DNA from: Rhabditoides inermis
Lineage: Eukaryota; Nematoda; Chromadorea; Rhabditida; Rhabditidae
NCBI GenBank assembly: GCA_963966185.1
Contig: CAWZYM010000363.1
Span: forward strand, 206,501 to 270,500
Direction of reading: 5' to 3'
DNA: 64,000 nucleotides
The notes beneath the pieces were generated by a model. It searched no databases and had not been told where the DNA came from. It was given only the letters and a program-made list of their open reading frames with translations. Of the stretch, positions 13,292-25,928 are shown piece by piece. Position 1 is the stretch's first letter. Each line of letters starts with the position of its first letter. The position numbers and the translations under genes are program-made.

Positions 13292-13491
13292 TAGAGAGCC
13301 CCACCGAGGTTCTTGACGCTGATGGTCTTGAGGCCGACGAGCTGGAGGGCGCCCGCCCCCAGAATCAGCTGGCACGCGCGGCTGTTCCACGTCTTCAACA
13401 CGTCGATCACCCTGCAAGAGAGATGTCTCTCCCCCCTCTCTTCCTCTCTCTCTCTTTATTCCGCTCTCTCTCCTCAACATCGATCACCCTG

Positions 13492-13525
<34 letters not shown>

Positions 13526-16500
13526 GTGGATGGGTGTGAGTCTGTCTGTCTCTCTCCCACTCTCTCCAATCTACTTCTACTACTGGTCAGTGCACGGACC
13601 AAACTCGACCTAGGCACTGAAAACTCGTCCATAAATTGCTAACAACGCATAGAAGCAGTGAAACATCGATGTCACGAGTAACGATCTCACAGCATTTTTT
13701 CTCTCTCTCTCTCTCCCTACCTCCTCCCCTTCTCTCCCTTCCTCTTCTCCCTCTCTCTCTCTCCCTCCCCCTCTCTCTCATTCCCTCCTCTCTCCCTCTC
13801 TCTCTCCCTCTCTCACTCCCTCCCTCCCTCTCTTCCTCTCTCTCTCTCTCTCCCCTCCCCCTCACCTGGTGAGCACATCAGCGGCGAATGTCGGCAGCAC
13901 CTGTACGCACTCTGCATACTCGGACAGCACGCGGATCAGCGACAGCGAAGACCTGAACATTGTATACTTGAAATAAAACAAAATTGTATTAGTAATATGT
14001 ATTGTAGAAATTGTATTGTAACATATAAAACTGTATATGCGGACAGGTTAGACCTAAACAGTCGTATGCATGTCCTTCTGTTTACAATGTTTCTCGAACA
14101 TTATACTACAGAATAGTGAGAATGATTCTTTTGAAGAACGAGAATCTGTATTTAATTTTTTACCACTAAAAATAGGCAACGCATCTCATAGTTAAGAATA
14201 GTCTAAAAACAAATGTAATTGATGCTTCTTACAGACGCACAAATAATAAAAACTAATGTAATTACACCGTAAACGTAAATACATATACTTTCCACTACAA
14301 ATAAGCATATCGGATCAAATCGAAAAAAACGAGTCAAAAATACAGACAATGTCTACAGATCTCCTACACAAATCTCATCGATCAACAGTATCATGCATTT
14401 TACAAAGTTTTCTATCATAAAAGTGCATGAACACACCGCGACTCACCCCACCACCACGTACTCCTTGTCGTCGACCCGCAGACTCGCCCGCGTCCCTCCT
14501 TCCACTCCCTCTTCTCTCTCTTCCCCTGCTCCTGCTCCTCCTCCTCCCTCCCCGTCACACTCTGACGGATCTACCGAACGCAGTCGGCCAGATGAGGCGC
14601 ATCTGAAAAGAAGTTTACGAACTCGCTATTTTTTCTTATGTCATTCATAAGTTTCGCTTTCGCAACAAATACGCGGACGGAATTATTTCACTAATACAGT
14701 TATCCCATCTATTCCCATAACATCCATGTTTCAACACCAACTAGACTTCACGCATTAATAGACATGCAATCAAGCTGACGTATGACTTCAAGAAAAATAC
14801 GAAAACACACACTTTGTCAGCTGTTTCCAAAAAGCGAAAATGCGAAAGTCGCTGTTACGCACTGCACACACCATCCATCTCCACGAACCAAGCGACAACG
14901 ATCCGATATCTTCACTCCAACCCCAGATACGTTTCAACACCAGTTCGTAACCAAACACTTGGAAAGCAACATGATGGACATCGCAGTCGTCGTGTCGTCG
15001 TCGTAATCATCGTAGCATGTATTTTTGCACTTTACCCATCGCACACTCCGTCAGCTACATTACATAGTTCCGTAATAGGACAATAAGTCAAAAGCTCGAA
15101 ATCGGTCATCAGTAATCTCAAGACACGCGAGACAAATTCTGATGCACACACCAACCATCTCCGTAAACCGCGTGACAAATATGTTCACTTCTCCAACTTG
15201 CTTCATCAGATACGTTTCAACACCAATTCGATACCACATATATGGAAATAAATCTAATCGTCTTCGTTGTCGTCCTCGTAATCATCCATGTATTTTTAAT
15301 ACATGAAACACTAATTTTTCACATCTATAAAAGGCAGTCTTTTAAATCTTTAAAGGAACAGTGGCGACTTATTTCTGCCACAACCTGCCACAACTCCTCA
15401 TTTTCACACGAGCAAAACATTTGGCGGTGACAGGAATCGAACCCGCGAAGATCGGGGCCACAACGCAGCGCACATGCACTGAGCCAAGAAGCAAGTGACC
15501 GGTCGTTGTTCATTTGCGGTTATGTCTCCGATCCCAGTTTTTGCAGTGAACAGTTGGCGGGAAATTCAAATTTTGAGCTGCATTCTTAGCAGTTGCAGAA
15601 TCGAAAGTAACGCATAATCGTCGTTTTTTCGCTAAAACTGCAAATGTGTTAGGTTAATATGATTTTTAATAATACTCCGAGTCGAAAATAAGTCGCCACT
15701 GTTGCTTTAAGAGACACGCGACAAAACATGATGATACACGCACCAACCATCTCCACTCAGATTGTTTGTTGTTCCGCGAAAGCCGATCCTTCTTTTTCCA
15801 AAATGTGACCTTGTCGAACTCACCGATCGGCCATCTCCTGGAAGACGGCCGGCACTTCGGCGGCGCGCCACAGCTCCTGGTCCAGCGAGTCGCTGCAAGG
15901 GAGGGAGGAGTCTCTCTCCCTCTCTCTCTCTGTGTTTCTCTCTGTCTATCTCTCTCTCTGTCTCTCTCTCCCTACTCTCTATGTCCTGCTCCTTCTCAAT
16001 CTCTCAAACTATAAATCAGAACAGCATAAATACGCTTCGCACAATCGCAATATCGCACCAGCCAATACGCCACTAAAGGGCCCGACAGACTTTTTCGCTC
16101 AGCGATAGCGAATCGCTTTCGCTGAAAGTAGAGCGATAGCGAAACCGGCGGTGCTCAAAATCGCAGCGATTTTAGAATCGCGAGAATGCTATTTGTCAGT
16201 GAATAGCTTATCGCATATGCAAAAATGTCATCTTTTTATTTGTTTTTGGTTATAGAAGTTGTTTATAATGTACATAAACATCAAATGCATAACGTCCAAC
16301 GAACCGCTGATGCATAAGATCTTGTGTAATTTCGAGTGCAGAAAGCTCCAAATCCCGTGCAAACCATTTTTTTGATACTATAAAGTATAAATATAACATT
16401 TGTGAAAAAGTATCAGAAAAAATACTAACGATTTACAACATAAAACATCAAAAGACTGAAAATCGCGTCGAAATCTGCGAAAATCCGGAAACTACGAAAT

Positions 16501-19500
16501 CGCAGCGAATTCGAATCGCAGTGATAAAAAGAGCGATTCGCTGAAAATTTCAAGCGAAAAAGTCTGACGGTCAAATCGCTGACTTTCGCGATTTGGGTTA
16601 CGGTAGCGAATCGCTGGCGAGATCGCTAATCGATAGAGCATCCTGATACATTACGGAATCGCTGCGATTTTATTAGCGAAAAAGTCTGACGGGCCCCATG
16701 ACGGGTCAATATTGGCGAAATCGCTAATCGATAGAGCATCATAATACATTACGGAATCGCTGCGACTTTGTTAGCAAAAAAGTCTGTCGGGCCCCTAATA
16801 GTCGAGGTCGTCTTTTTTCGAACAATTCTCAAATTGACACAATAATACGCTTGACCACAATCATATTTGTCACCACAACAAGCTCGGTCAATTGTTGTTC
16901 GGGACGTTTCGAAAGAAAAGACACAAAATGTTCTAAACTTGCTCTGCCTCCTCACACATTTCAGAAATGAAACGTCGTGACATAATTTCAACTGTCCAAC
17001 CCACCATATCTTGGCCTTCCTCTGCCTGTGGAATCGATCGATGAAATCGATGGTCATCTTGTGGGCGCACACAGCCAGTGGAGTCGTGCCCATCAGAGAG
17101 TCTTCTCTCGCCGTCTCCTCCCTCTCCTTCTCCCTCTCCGTCTCTTCTCCATTCGAATTCGACTCGGCAAGCGATATTGTGGCTGCAATCAAATATATTC
17201 GAAAGGTTGATCCAGAAATCAGAATCTCAATGCGCAAATCACAAAACAAAGTCAGATCTCCAGTAAACTAGCAAAATCGAATCAGGTGCCGTGCCATCGG
17301 GGCAAAAGACCACAAATAATTCCTAATTCCTAAAATACGTTCCACCAACGACATAACCCAAAATTCTCGAGAATATCAACAATCCCGATCCGTTTTGGTC
17401 TTCTCTATGCTATCCCTATCCTACAGTGTTCGGAATTTAAGCTCCTATTGACGGCAAAATAATTGTAATCACGCGCGAAAAGACTGTGGGGAGAGAAGAG
17501 ACGCAGACAATTAGCGATTCAAACGAATAAAATAGTCCGTCCGGCGACTGGAGTCACCCATTTGCTCTCTACCCAGTCTCCAATCCCAACATACTAACAA
17601 AAACCACATACAAACTGCCGTATTCTTGTATTGCTCATATTCTTCTTCTTTTCCCCGCGGCGTGCGGGTCGGGTCCTCATTTTGCCCCACCGCCGCCGAA
17701 TGTTCGGTCATCGACAAGAATCCTTCCCGAGTAACCAGTGAGGCGGCGGGAAGTACCCTCATGTGAAAGCAGCTATGGCGCGAGGAGATACCAATTGGAT
17801 TGGCATTGAAGTAAGGGACCATCGGAGCTCTACGCGTCAAGAATGGTCCAGGAATGGTCCAGGAATGATTATCAATCAAGTATCGCTTCCCACCACTAAC
17901 CTCGTCAGCCTACCTGTCTTTCCCCGGCGTTAGCCTATGTATCTAGCATCTTAGGTACTACTGTATGCTTCATATAATTATGATTGTCATATTCAGATAT
18001 AACGATTCCGGATAAATGATTGATTGATTGATTGATCATGTATGTGGCATGTTTCGTTTTCATAACGCGGTAATAAACCTCTCTTCTCTCTACTTACCTC
18101 CCGCCGGCTGTCTCTCGCCGTTCTCTCCGCCTCCCAGTGTCGTCTCCTCTCCTCCTTCTCCTCCTCCTCCCTCTCCTCCTCCTCCTCCTCCTCCTCCTCC
18201 TCCTCCTCCTCCTCCTCCTCCTCCTCCTCCTCCTCCTTCCCTGTCCCTCTTGCAATCTGCTTGGAAGTGGCGCATCGCCGCCAGAACAGCGCACAACTCG
18301 GCGGGCGAACACGACTGAGCGCCCTGTAGATAGAATGTTATAGTAGCCTCTTTTCTCCCAATGCATGATGAATCTGTAATAAATCTGACCAATCATTATA
18401 CATAAACGTTGCGCACAGATTATAAATCTGTCTGGTAACAAGGCGACTGCGCGCCCTGTGGAATACAATACAACACGTTTATTATGATATTTTCATCGAC
18501 ATAATGAGTTTTGTGTGATGTGCAAGTGCGCCTCCGAGCAGGTTTCACGTTTCAGATTTTGCTGCATTGGAGAGGTTTTAGCGATGATGATTTTATTTCT
18601 GCTCTCGCTCCTTGATCATGTCTAGAATGTTATACTTAGTACAAAACTAGCATGTTGAATCTATAATAAATCTAATCAATCATAATTCATAACCAATGCG
18701 CATAGCCAATAAATCGGCTAGGTAACAAGACTTGGTGCCCTACAGTTAGACGGATAACAAAGTGAAATAATCACGAAACTTTTTTTTCAACACTTGCCTC
18801 CAAAAACGCACCAAGAGCTGATGTGTCAGTCAAGTTCATGAGCATTTTTCAATTCCAATAGAGATTTCAAGAGAAAAAAAACACACACTGGCATTCAATA
18901 TTTCCAACTTAGAAAACAAGTTATAAAACCACTTAAACTCAATCTTGTATACATCGGCAGGAATCATACGCATTCAAAAACCTACATACAAAATGAAACT
19001 TTCTCCACCTAAAATACGCACCAAGGGAGATGTATCTCTCCCGATTAGTGTATGCACCAATTCACTCTAATTACGGTCCCACGGGTCAGTAGTAATGACC
19101 TCGATCGATACCGCAGAGGGACGCGACAGCTGCGCAGCCTCGCCCTCTCATTCTCATCAGTGTATAGCTCGCACCACCACGCGTATGTTGTGACTGCAAT
19201 AAACATCTTCTGGCCCGTATTGCCTACTGTGGACGAAGGATACGCTAACCACGTATTGTATGGAGCTTCTACCAATGCTCCGCAGTCACTCACCGAGGTC
19301 AGCGTCCGAGACTGGCCCACCTCGGCGAGCATCGCTAACTGTACTGCCCTTGACAACTGCAACCGCCAACACTGACGACGGAACAACGCCGGCTATTTAT
19401 CTGTATTCCCGCTTCATACACCACTCTCTTTTGCTGTGCGGCGGCCGGTCTACAAGTGAACTTCCTGGTCGAGCTGGATATGCGTGGATTCGGCCGTTTA

Positions 19501-21271
19501 TAAATCCAGATGAGTTGGTTCCGTCACAGCGTTCCTCATTCTCTTTCATTGTCTGGTTATAGCACTGTACACTCCTTTTTCTTTTGATGTGCTATAACGT
19601 GTCTCAGTTCCAATGCAGTATCAAGCGCTTCTCATCCTATAATTCTAAAACTCAATTCCCACACCACTCCTAATATTTGTTTAAATACCTATATTAAAAA
19701 TATAATACCTATATTATATTAATACTTATATTTTATAACCAATAATTACCCTCCGACCGCCACGCACCAAGACGCTATGTGATATGATATGCCGCGTATT
19801 CTATCTGATATGATATGATAATGTGTTCTGAATGTGGTCTCCGTGATTGTATGTTGCAATCTTTCTCTCTTTGATCCGCGCAACCACGCAGTCACTGTCT
19901 TGCATTCGCATTGAGCTCATTCTGTAGTTCAAAAACCCTCTTTTATAACGTCGTTATCTCATTTGTTCTGTACTTGTAATGTTGTGAGTGCAATAAATAT
20001 ATTTTGACTCGTATTTGCCTAATGTGGACGAAGAATACGTTTAACTACGTACTACGTATTGCATACCACAAATACGAAAACACGTTACATTCAACTCAAC
20101 CCAGCCCTGTATGCAACGGTAGAAATCATACGCATTCAAAATCTACGCAAAATGGAAACTTTCTGAAATACGCAACACCAACCAACTATACCTACAACGA
20201 ATATCACACATCAATTTCAGAGTCGCTAGATTTTCCTGATACTTATAACGAACAAACAAATATTACACGTCTCATACACCAATTTCCACTACGATGTCCT
20301 TCTGTCACATGTCTCTATCCGGCCAGACACACAGCAAACAACCCTCAATCAACCCATGCTTCCATAGCATGCGTCTACAATCCCTCACCGATATCTGTCA
20401 TCCCGATTTCCACATCACCTCCTCCCATCTTACTCCTCGCAGCTATCAACCTACGCTAACGTCATCTCACTCTCTCATCCTCCCCCTCCCTCCCCTCCTT
20501 CTCCCCCTCCCTCTCTCCCCCTTCCCCCCCCCCCCACCTTACTCCTGGCTGCCACCAGCCTGACTATCCTGGCCTCTGCCTGCTGCACAGCGTAGTCCGC
20601 AACGACAGACAACGCGTGTCGGAGCTGCTCCACAGAGCGGATCTGCAACAACATATAGCAATCGACAAACAACAATGAGGGTTTTGCAAAGTAGATAGGC
20701 GATCAGTTAGTAGAACATAATAGCTAGATACACAACGGAATTAGACCTTTTGACCTGTAGACAGACTTACGTAGAATGACTTGAAGACTAGTTCTACAAC
20801 ATCAAACAAGGGGCTCTTCGATACTCTGTGTCAACTAGCCAGAAAGCGCATCTGAGAGAGTTCTGATCTATTCAGTGTCTACTGGATGAATCCAAAGAGC
20901 GGATCTGCCACTACAAAAAAGGAGTTATGCAATATTCAGTGTCATAGTGTCAACTGGATGAATACGGATAGCGAATCTGAGAAACAGAAGAGTAGTTCAT
21001 GCTTAAAGGTACAGGGGCGCAATCTGGGGCTAATTGAACAATCCACCACTCATATGTTCACAACTTGGGCGCGGAAATCGTAAAAGAAAGGCGATGCCCA
21101 CAAAAGAGCGGAAATTTCCGAACTTTCAAATTCCCGCCAAAACTTCCGCTGGCTCTTGCGCATCTCTCGAATGCTCACTCGCTGACGAGCTCTCCATCTC
21201 AACTCACATTCCCCCTCCCTCCCTCTGCCCTCTCCCTCTTTCTCTCCCTCTCTCTCTCCCTCTGCCCTCCC

Positions 21272-21317
<46 letters not shown>

Positions 21318-21417
21318 CCCTCTCACCTCCACAGCCAGCACGGCGGCCGGATCGTTGGCCGCGTACGTGGCCGAGCCAGACGAGCGCAGCCACGAAGCGT
21401 CGACCTGACAAAGTAAT

Positions 21418-21456
<39 letters not shown>

Positions 21457-22545
21457 CATACATATAAATATGTCATGCGAAAAAAACATGTATACAAATA
21501 CTGCAATTTCTATTCCAACTTGTTCGGTCTTTGCGCGCTGTGTCTGTGTCACACAATTCCAATCATTTACACCGAGAACAGCAATACTATTCACATCCGT
21601 ACAACTCAAGTTTCATCCAACTAACAAGAGACAGGAAATTGAGGATCGCTAATAGTACAGAATCTTTATTCTTATGTTCAACAATCCAATAAAAGTGTCG
21701 TACAATTGTCTTTTCACACATGATCATATATCCATGCCACCCCCTCTCATTGCTCTCTCCTTCCCTCCCTCCCTCTCTCCCTCCCTCCCTCTCCCCAACC
21801 TGCTCTCTCTCTCCCTCCCTCCCTCCCTCTTCCTCTCTCTCTCTCCTTCCCTCTCCCCAACCTACTCTCTCTCTCATCTCTCTCTCCCTCTCTCTCTCCC
21901 TCCCCCTCTCTCCCCTCACCTCATCCCCGTCCTCGCTCGAATCGTCTGCGTCTCTGCCCTCCTCCCTCTGTAGTGGAGTCGTCTGCGGTGTGAGAACCTG
22001 CCTGAAAAATATAGACGTAATAAATTCCTTATTTCACCCATAGTCACACCCAACACATAACAATGGATTGTAAAGCCTAGCGGTCTGACGCTGAACCTTT
22101 CTAAACACCGTATTGTGACCCCAGATCGAGAAGCCAACCCCAGATTGCCACAGATTGCCACAACGACTGAACATTTCTTTCTCTTTCATGAGCTCGTTTC
22201 TCCTCGAAATCAAAACCACAATGTCATTGAGACTAGAAATCCGCCGAACAAAAATATTCAATTCAAATCAATTCAACACATATCTGGTATAGCATTATGT
22301 GGTCATATTCATAACTACGTAGATGGAAGTTGGTTTCATAGAGATCCAAAATTGCATATTGTATATCGAAAAACGTTTAAAAAAAATTACACATTTCACA
22401 AACAATTACGTTTCGACCAACTCACATCACAAAGACAACAAGTTCAATTCTTCTTTGGGAGCAACGCAACTCCACCTCATCCAAATTGCAAAACATAAAC
22501 ACTGTTCGTTGAGCTATTTCGGTCGAATCGTTTTTATGAAGTCCT

Positions 22546-22595
<50 letters not shown>

Positions 22596-23075
22596 CTTCC
22601 CTCTCTCTCCCTCCCTCTCTCCCCCCCTCTCTCTCCCTCTCCCTCCCCTCCCTCCCTCTCCCCCACCCACCCCTCTCCATCGGGCGTCGCTGCCCGCTCT
22701 GCCCCACCCGCCGCCTCGAATCTCTCCAGCAGATCGACGAACAGCTGTTGCAGCATCTGTCAAATATTTGTCAAATATTTGTCCGAAAAATTATGACATG
22801 TAACCTAGAAAAACGAAATCAGTCACAATAACCAAAACAATATTCTCGTAGTTTTTGACATATAAATTCTATTTTCTCTAGTTTAGGGTGATTGGATCAG
22901 ACTCCTGGACATATTGGACACAATCAATGTATCATCACAAAAGTATACTCTGTGAAACGAGAACATAGCGGAACTTTTTTTCGTTCTCAGACAACAACAG
23001 CCTCATGTCACCTCAGTACGCACTGTATCCTCTGCCATCCCCCCTTCCTCCCTCTCTCTCTCTCTCCTTTCCTCC

Positions 23076-23106
<31 letters not shown>

Positions 23107-25888
23107 GCCCTTCCCCTCCTTCCTCTGACTCACCCACATCCTGCCGCAGAACGCCCGCATACTCGCCATCGCCTCCCGCAACAGCAGCATGTACTCGCTG
23201 AACGACATGGCACGCACCGGGTCGCCGAGGTGCCTGAAAAACAAGGCTGACTGTCAGTCAGTCCGTCGGTCCGTCGGAAAGCAAGGCTGTTTGTATGCGT
23301 GTCTGACTTTGTCTTCATCATCCGCGACCATCGAGGTGACCGTTTCGAGTTTCCACCCTTCCACTCATTCAAAATGTGTTTCACATTTGCAACAAATGCA
23401 AACATGTGTTGCTTCACCAATACCTGGTCACATCTGGTACTGGTAGAAAAATGCGATCTGGTAGAGTCATGCAAAAATGTGAACAATACTCATTTGTAAG
23501 CCAGTACTTTTCTTCCCACGACAATCTAGAGTTTATAAAAATACGTTCCACCATGAAAGACTGACGGCACCAAAGTAACAAGTTGTGGGCAACAGTTAAA
23601 AAGGCTAAACGTACTTCTCGTGAAAACACTTTCTAACTCTCTCTCTCTCTCTCTCTCTCTCGCACTTCCCCCCTCTCCCCCCCACTCACACGAGGCTCAT
23701 GTCCATCTCGCTGAGGTCCATCCCGGATGCCACCACCCGATGCTTGACCACCGAGCGAAGCAGACCCTGCAAGCGACAGTATGGCAGGTTCTAAGATGCT
23801 TGTTGTGCAAAACTCTACCCACTCCCACCCTTTCCGTCTGATTCTCTTCAGCGCCCTGTACTCTCTTGGGCAAAGTTATTCAGGCGTGGGTAAAGTATGG
23901 TCAAAGTTTGGGCGCAGTTTCAAAACGTGGCCCCCAATCCAACAGCGAGAAACTTGAGGCAAAAATGGAAACTTTATCCTTCTTTCTTAGAACCTCCCTA
24001 TCACATGGCACAAATCAAGTCAGTTGAATCTACTCACTCCAGATCAGTCTCTCTTTAAGACGCAAAAACGCGATCCGACAGAGTGATACCGTACCCCCTC
24101 AGTAATACCGTACCCCTCCGTTACCGTACCTTGACAGCCTCCTGTATCTCGTTGCGCAGCACGTGGACAAAGGCGTACTTGCGCAGGCGGATCAGACCCA
24201 GCACCACAGAAGAGAGCTCGCCCTGTAAGGAACATCTCTCTCTCTCTCTCGCTCTCTCTCTCTATCTCTCTCTCTCTCTTTCCCTCTCTCTCCCCGAGAA
24301 ATTGCTAACAATATGTATCACAGTTTCACTCTTTCAACTACTTCACCGATTAGACGCTTCAATAATTTCGCCAGGATGAAGGTATAGTATACAAATCGAT
24401 GATCCATACCTAGCACATAACAAACGGGCCTAACAAACTACTTCTCCCTCTCCTTACCCCACCTTCTCTCTCCCTCTCTCCCTTCCCTTTTTCTCTTTCG
24501 CTCTCTCCATCCAACCACCTTCTCTCTCTCCCTCTCTCTCTCTCCCTCTCCCTCTCTCTCCTCCCTCCTACCTCATGCACCACTCCCCCTCCCCCGTCCC
24601 CCCTCCCCGCGAGCTCCCTCTGTATGAGACTGGCCGCGTCCTCGCGCATCATTCGACCGATCACCGCCTCGAGTTCCGAGAGCTGCGAGCCGAGGTGGCT
24701 GCAACGGGGATTCATTCGCATTATTGCAATTTTAAATCAAATCAAATCAAATATTTATCCAGAATCGCATTTTCATGTACATATAGCATGAGAGGTGGTC
24801 GACTAGCGCTGGGAGTTATTGCAATTTTGAAATTTCATATCAATTTACACGGTGGTTGCATGATATCACGTGAAAAAGAACGAATTAGATCTGTAAGCAT
24901 AGCATATCGTATGGTAAACTAAAACACTTTCTTGATAAGTTTCAGTAAAACACTAAATGCTCAACGATCACTAGTACAGCAATTTCAATAGCTTTCCATC
25001 ATAAGATGCATTAAAAGGCAAAACCTTCTACATCAACTCGATAGGCATTCTCTTTCGAAAAGTACAGGAGTAAAAAGGAGTGGTTTGTTTTGATCTAATT
25101 CAACAAAAGCACATGCATATTTTTTTCTTCGCAGCTGACTAAAATTTCAAAACAAACCTGCTCTTTCAAACGATGTACTATGAAATGTTTCATAACTATG
25201 AAATGTGTGATTTTTGATCAGATATACGCATGCAAATGCATAAAAATTTAACAACAAAAAGGTCTTTTATTTTAAATTATTATAGTACATATTACAATTA
25301 CATATGTTCGCTTTTTTCATCGATTAGAAAGAGCAGGTTTGTTTTGAAATTTTAGTCAGCTGCGAAGAAAAAAATATGCATGTGCTTTTGTTGAATTAGA
25401 TCAAAACAAACCACTCCTTTTTACTCCTGTACTTTTCGAAAGAGAATGGATGTCCTTTTCTCAAATTTCGAAGAAATTTTGTACATTAGATAACGAAAAT
25501 ACATATTACAAACTCACTAGTCAGAATATCATGCTATAAAGATACAAATAACTTACAATTTACAATACTCACAATTAACAATTCACAAATACACAGACAT
25601 AGTAACAGTCACTGATAACAGTCACGTCAGTAACTTGAAAATCTTCGAAAACTAGTACACTGACGTATCCAAACTAGAGAGTCTTCGAAAACGTAGTCAG
25701 AATCAGGAAACGAACAGCCTGGTCGGATCGCTCATTGACGATTGATGCGCTCTATTTCGCTTATCTAATAGCCCTCTCTCTCACTCTTTCCCCCCTCTCT
25801 CTCTTTCTCTCTCTTTCTCTATCACTCGCCCTTCTCTTTTTCTTTCCTCTCTCTATCACTCCCTAACTCTCATTATCTCTCCTTCTCC

Positions 25889-25928
<40 letters not shown>

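Noticed and set aside
15420..15500. A functional tRNA gene on the minus strand
   Set aside because: A and B boxes are good, but the acceptor stem does not pair and the block sits inside a MITE with a second degenerate copy.
19045..19386. Overlapping frames of 107 and 113 codons on both strands
   Set aside because: No splice context, no domain, and located in a vps-54 intron; treated as chance.
18963..20180. LTR retrotransposon suggested by direct repeats around 18963/20123 and 19185/19978 (GCAATAAA with CGTATTGCCTA)
   Set aside because: The two repeat pairs lie in opposite order, similarity stops quickly upstream, and no primer-binding site or gag-pol frame is present.
21418..21455. CRISPR-like array of short repeats
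   Set aside because: It is a simple (AATC)n tail without spacers, in a eukaryotic intron.
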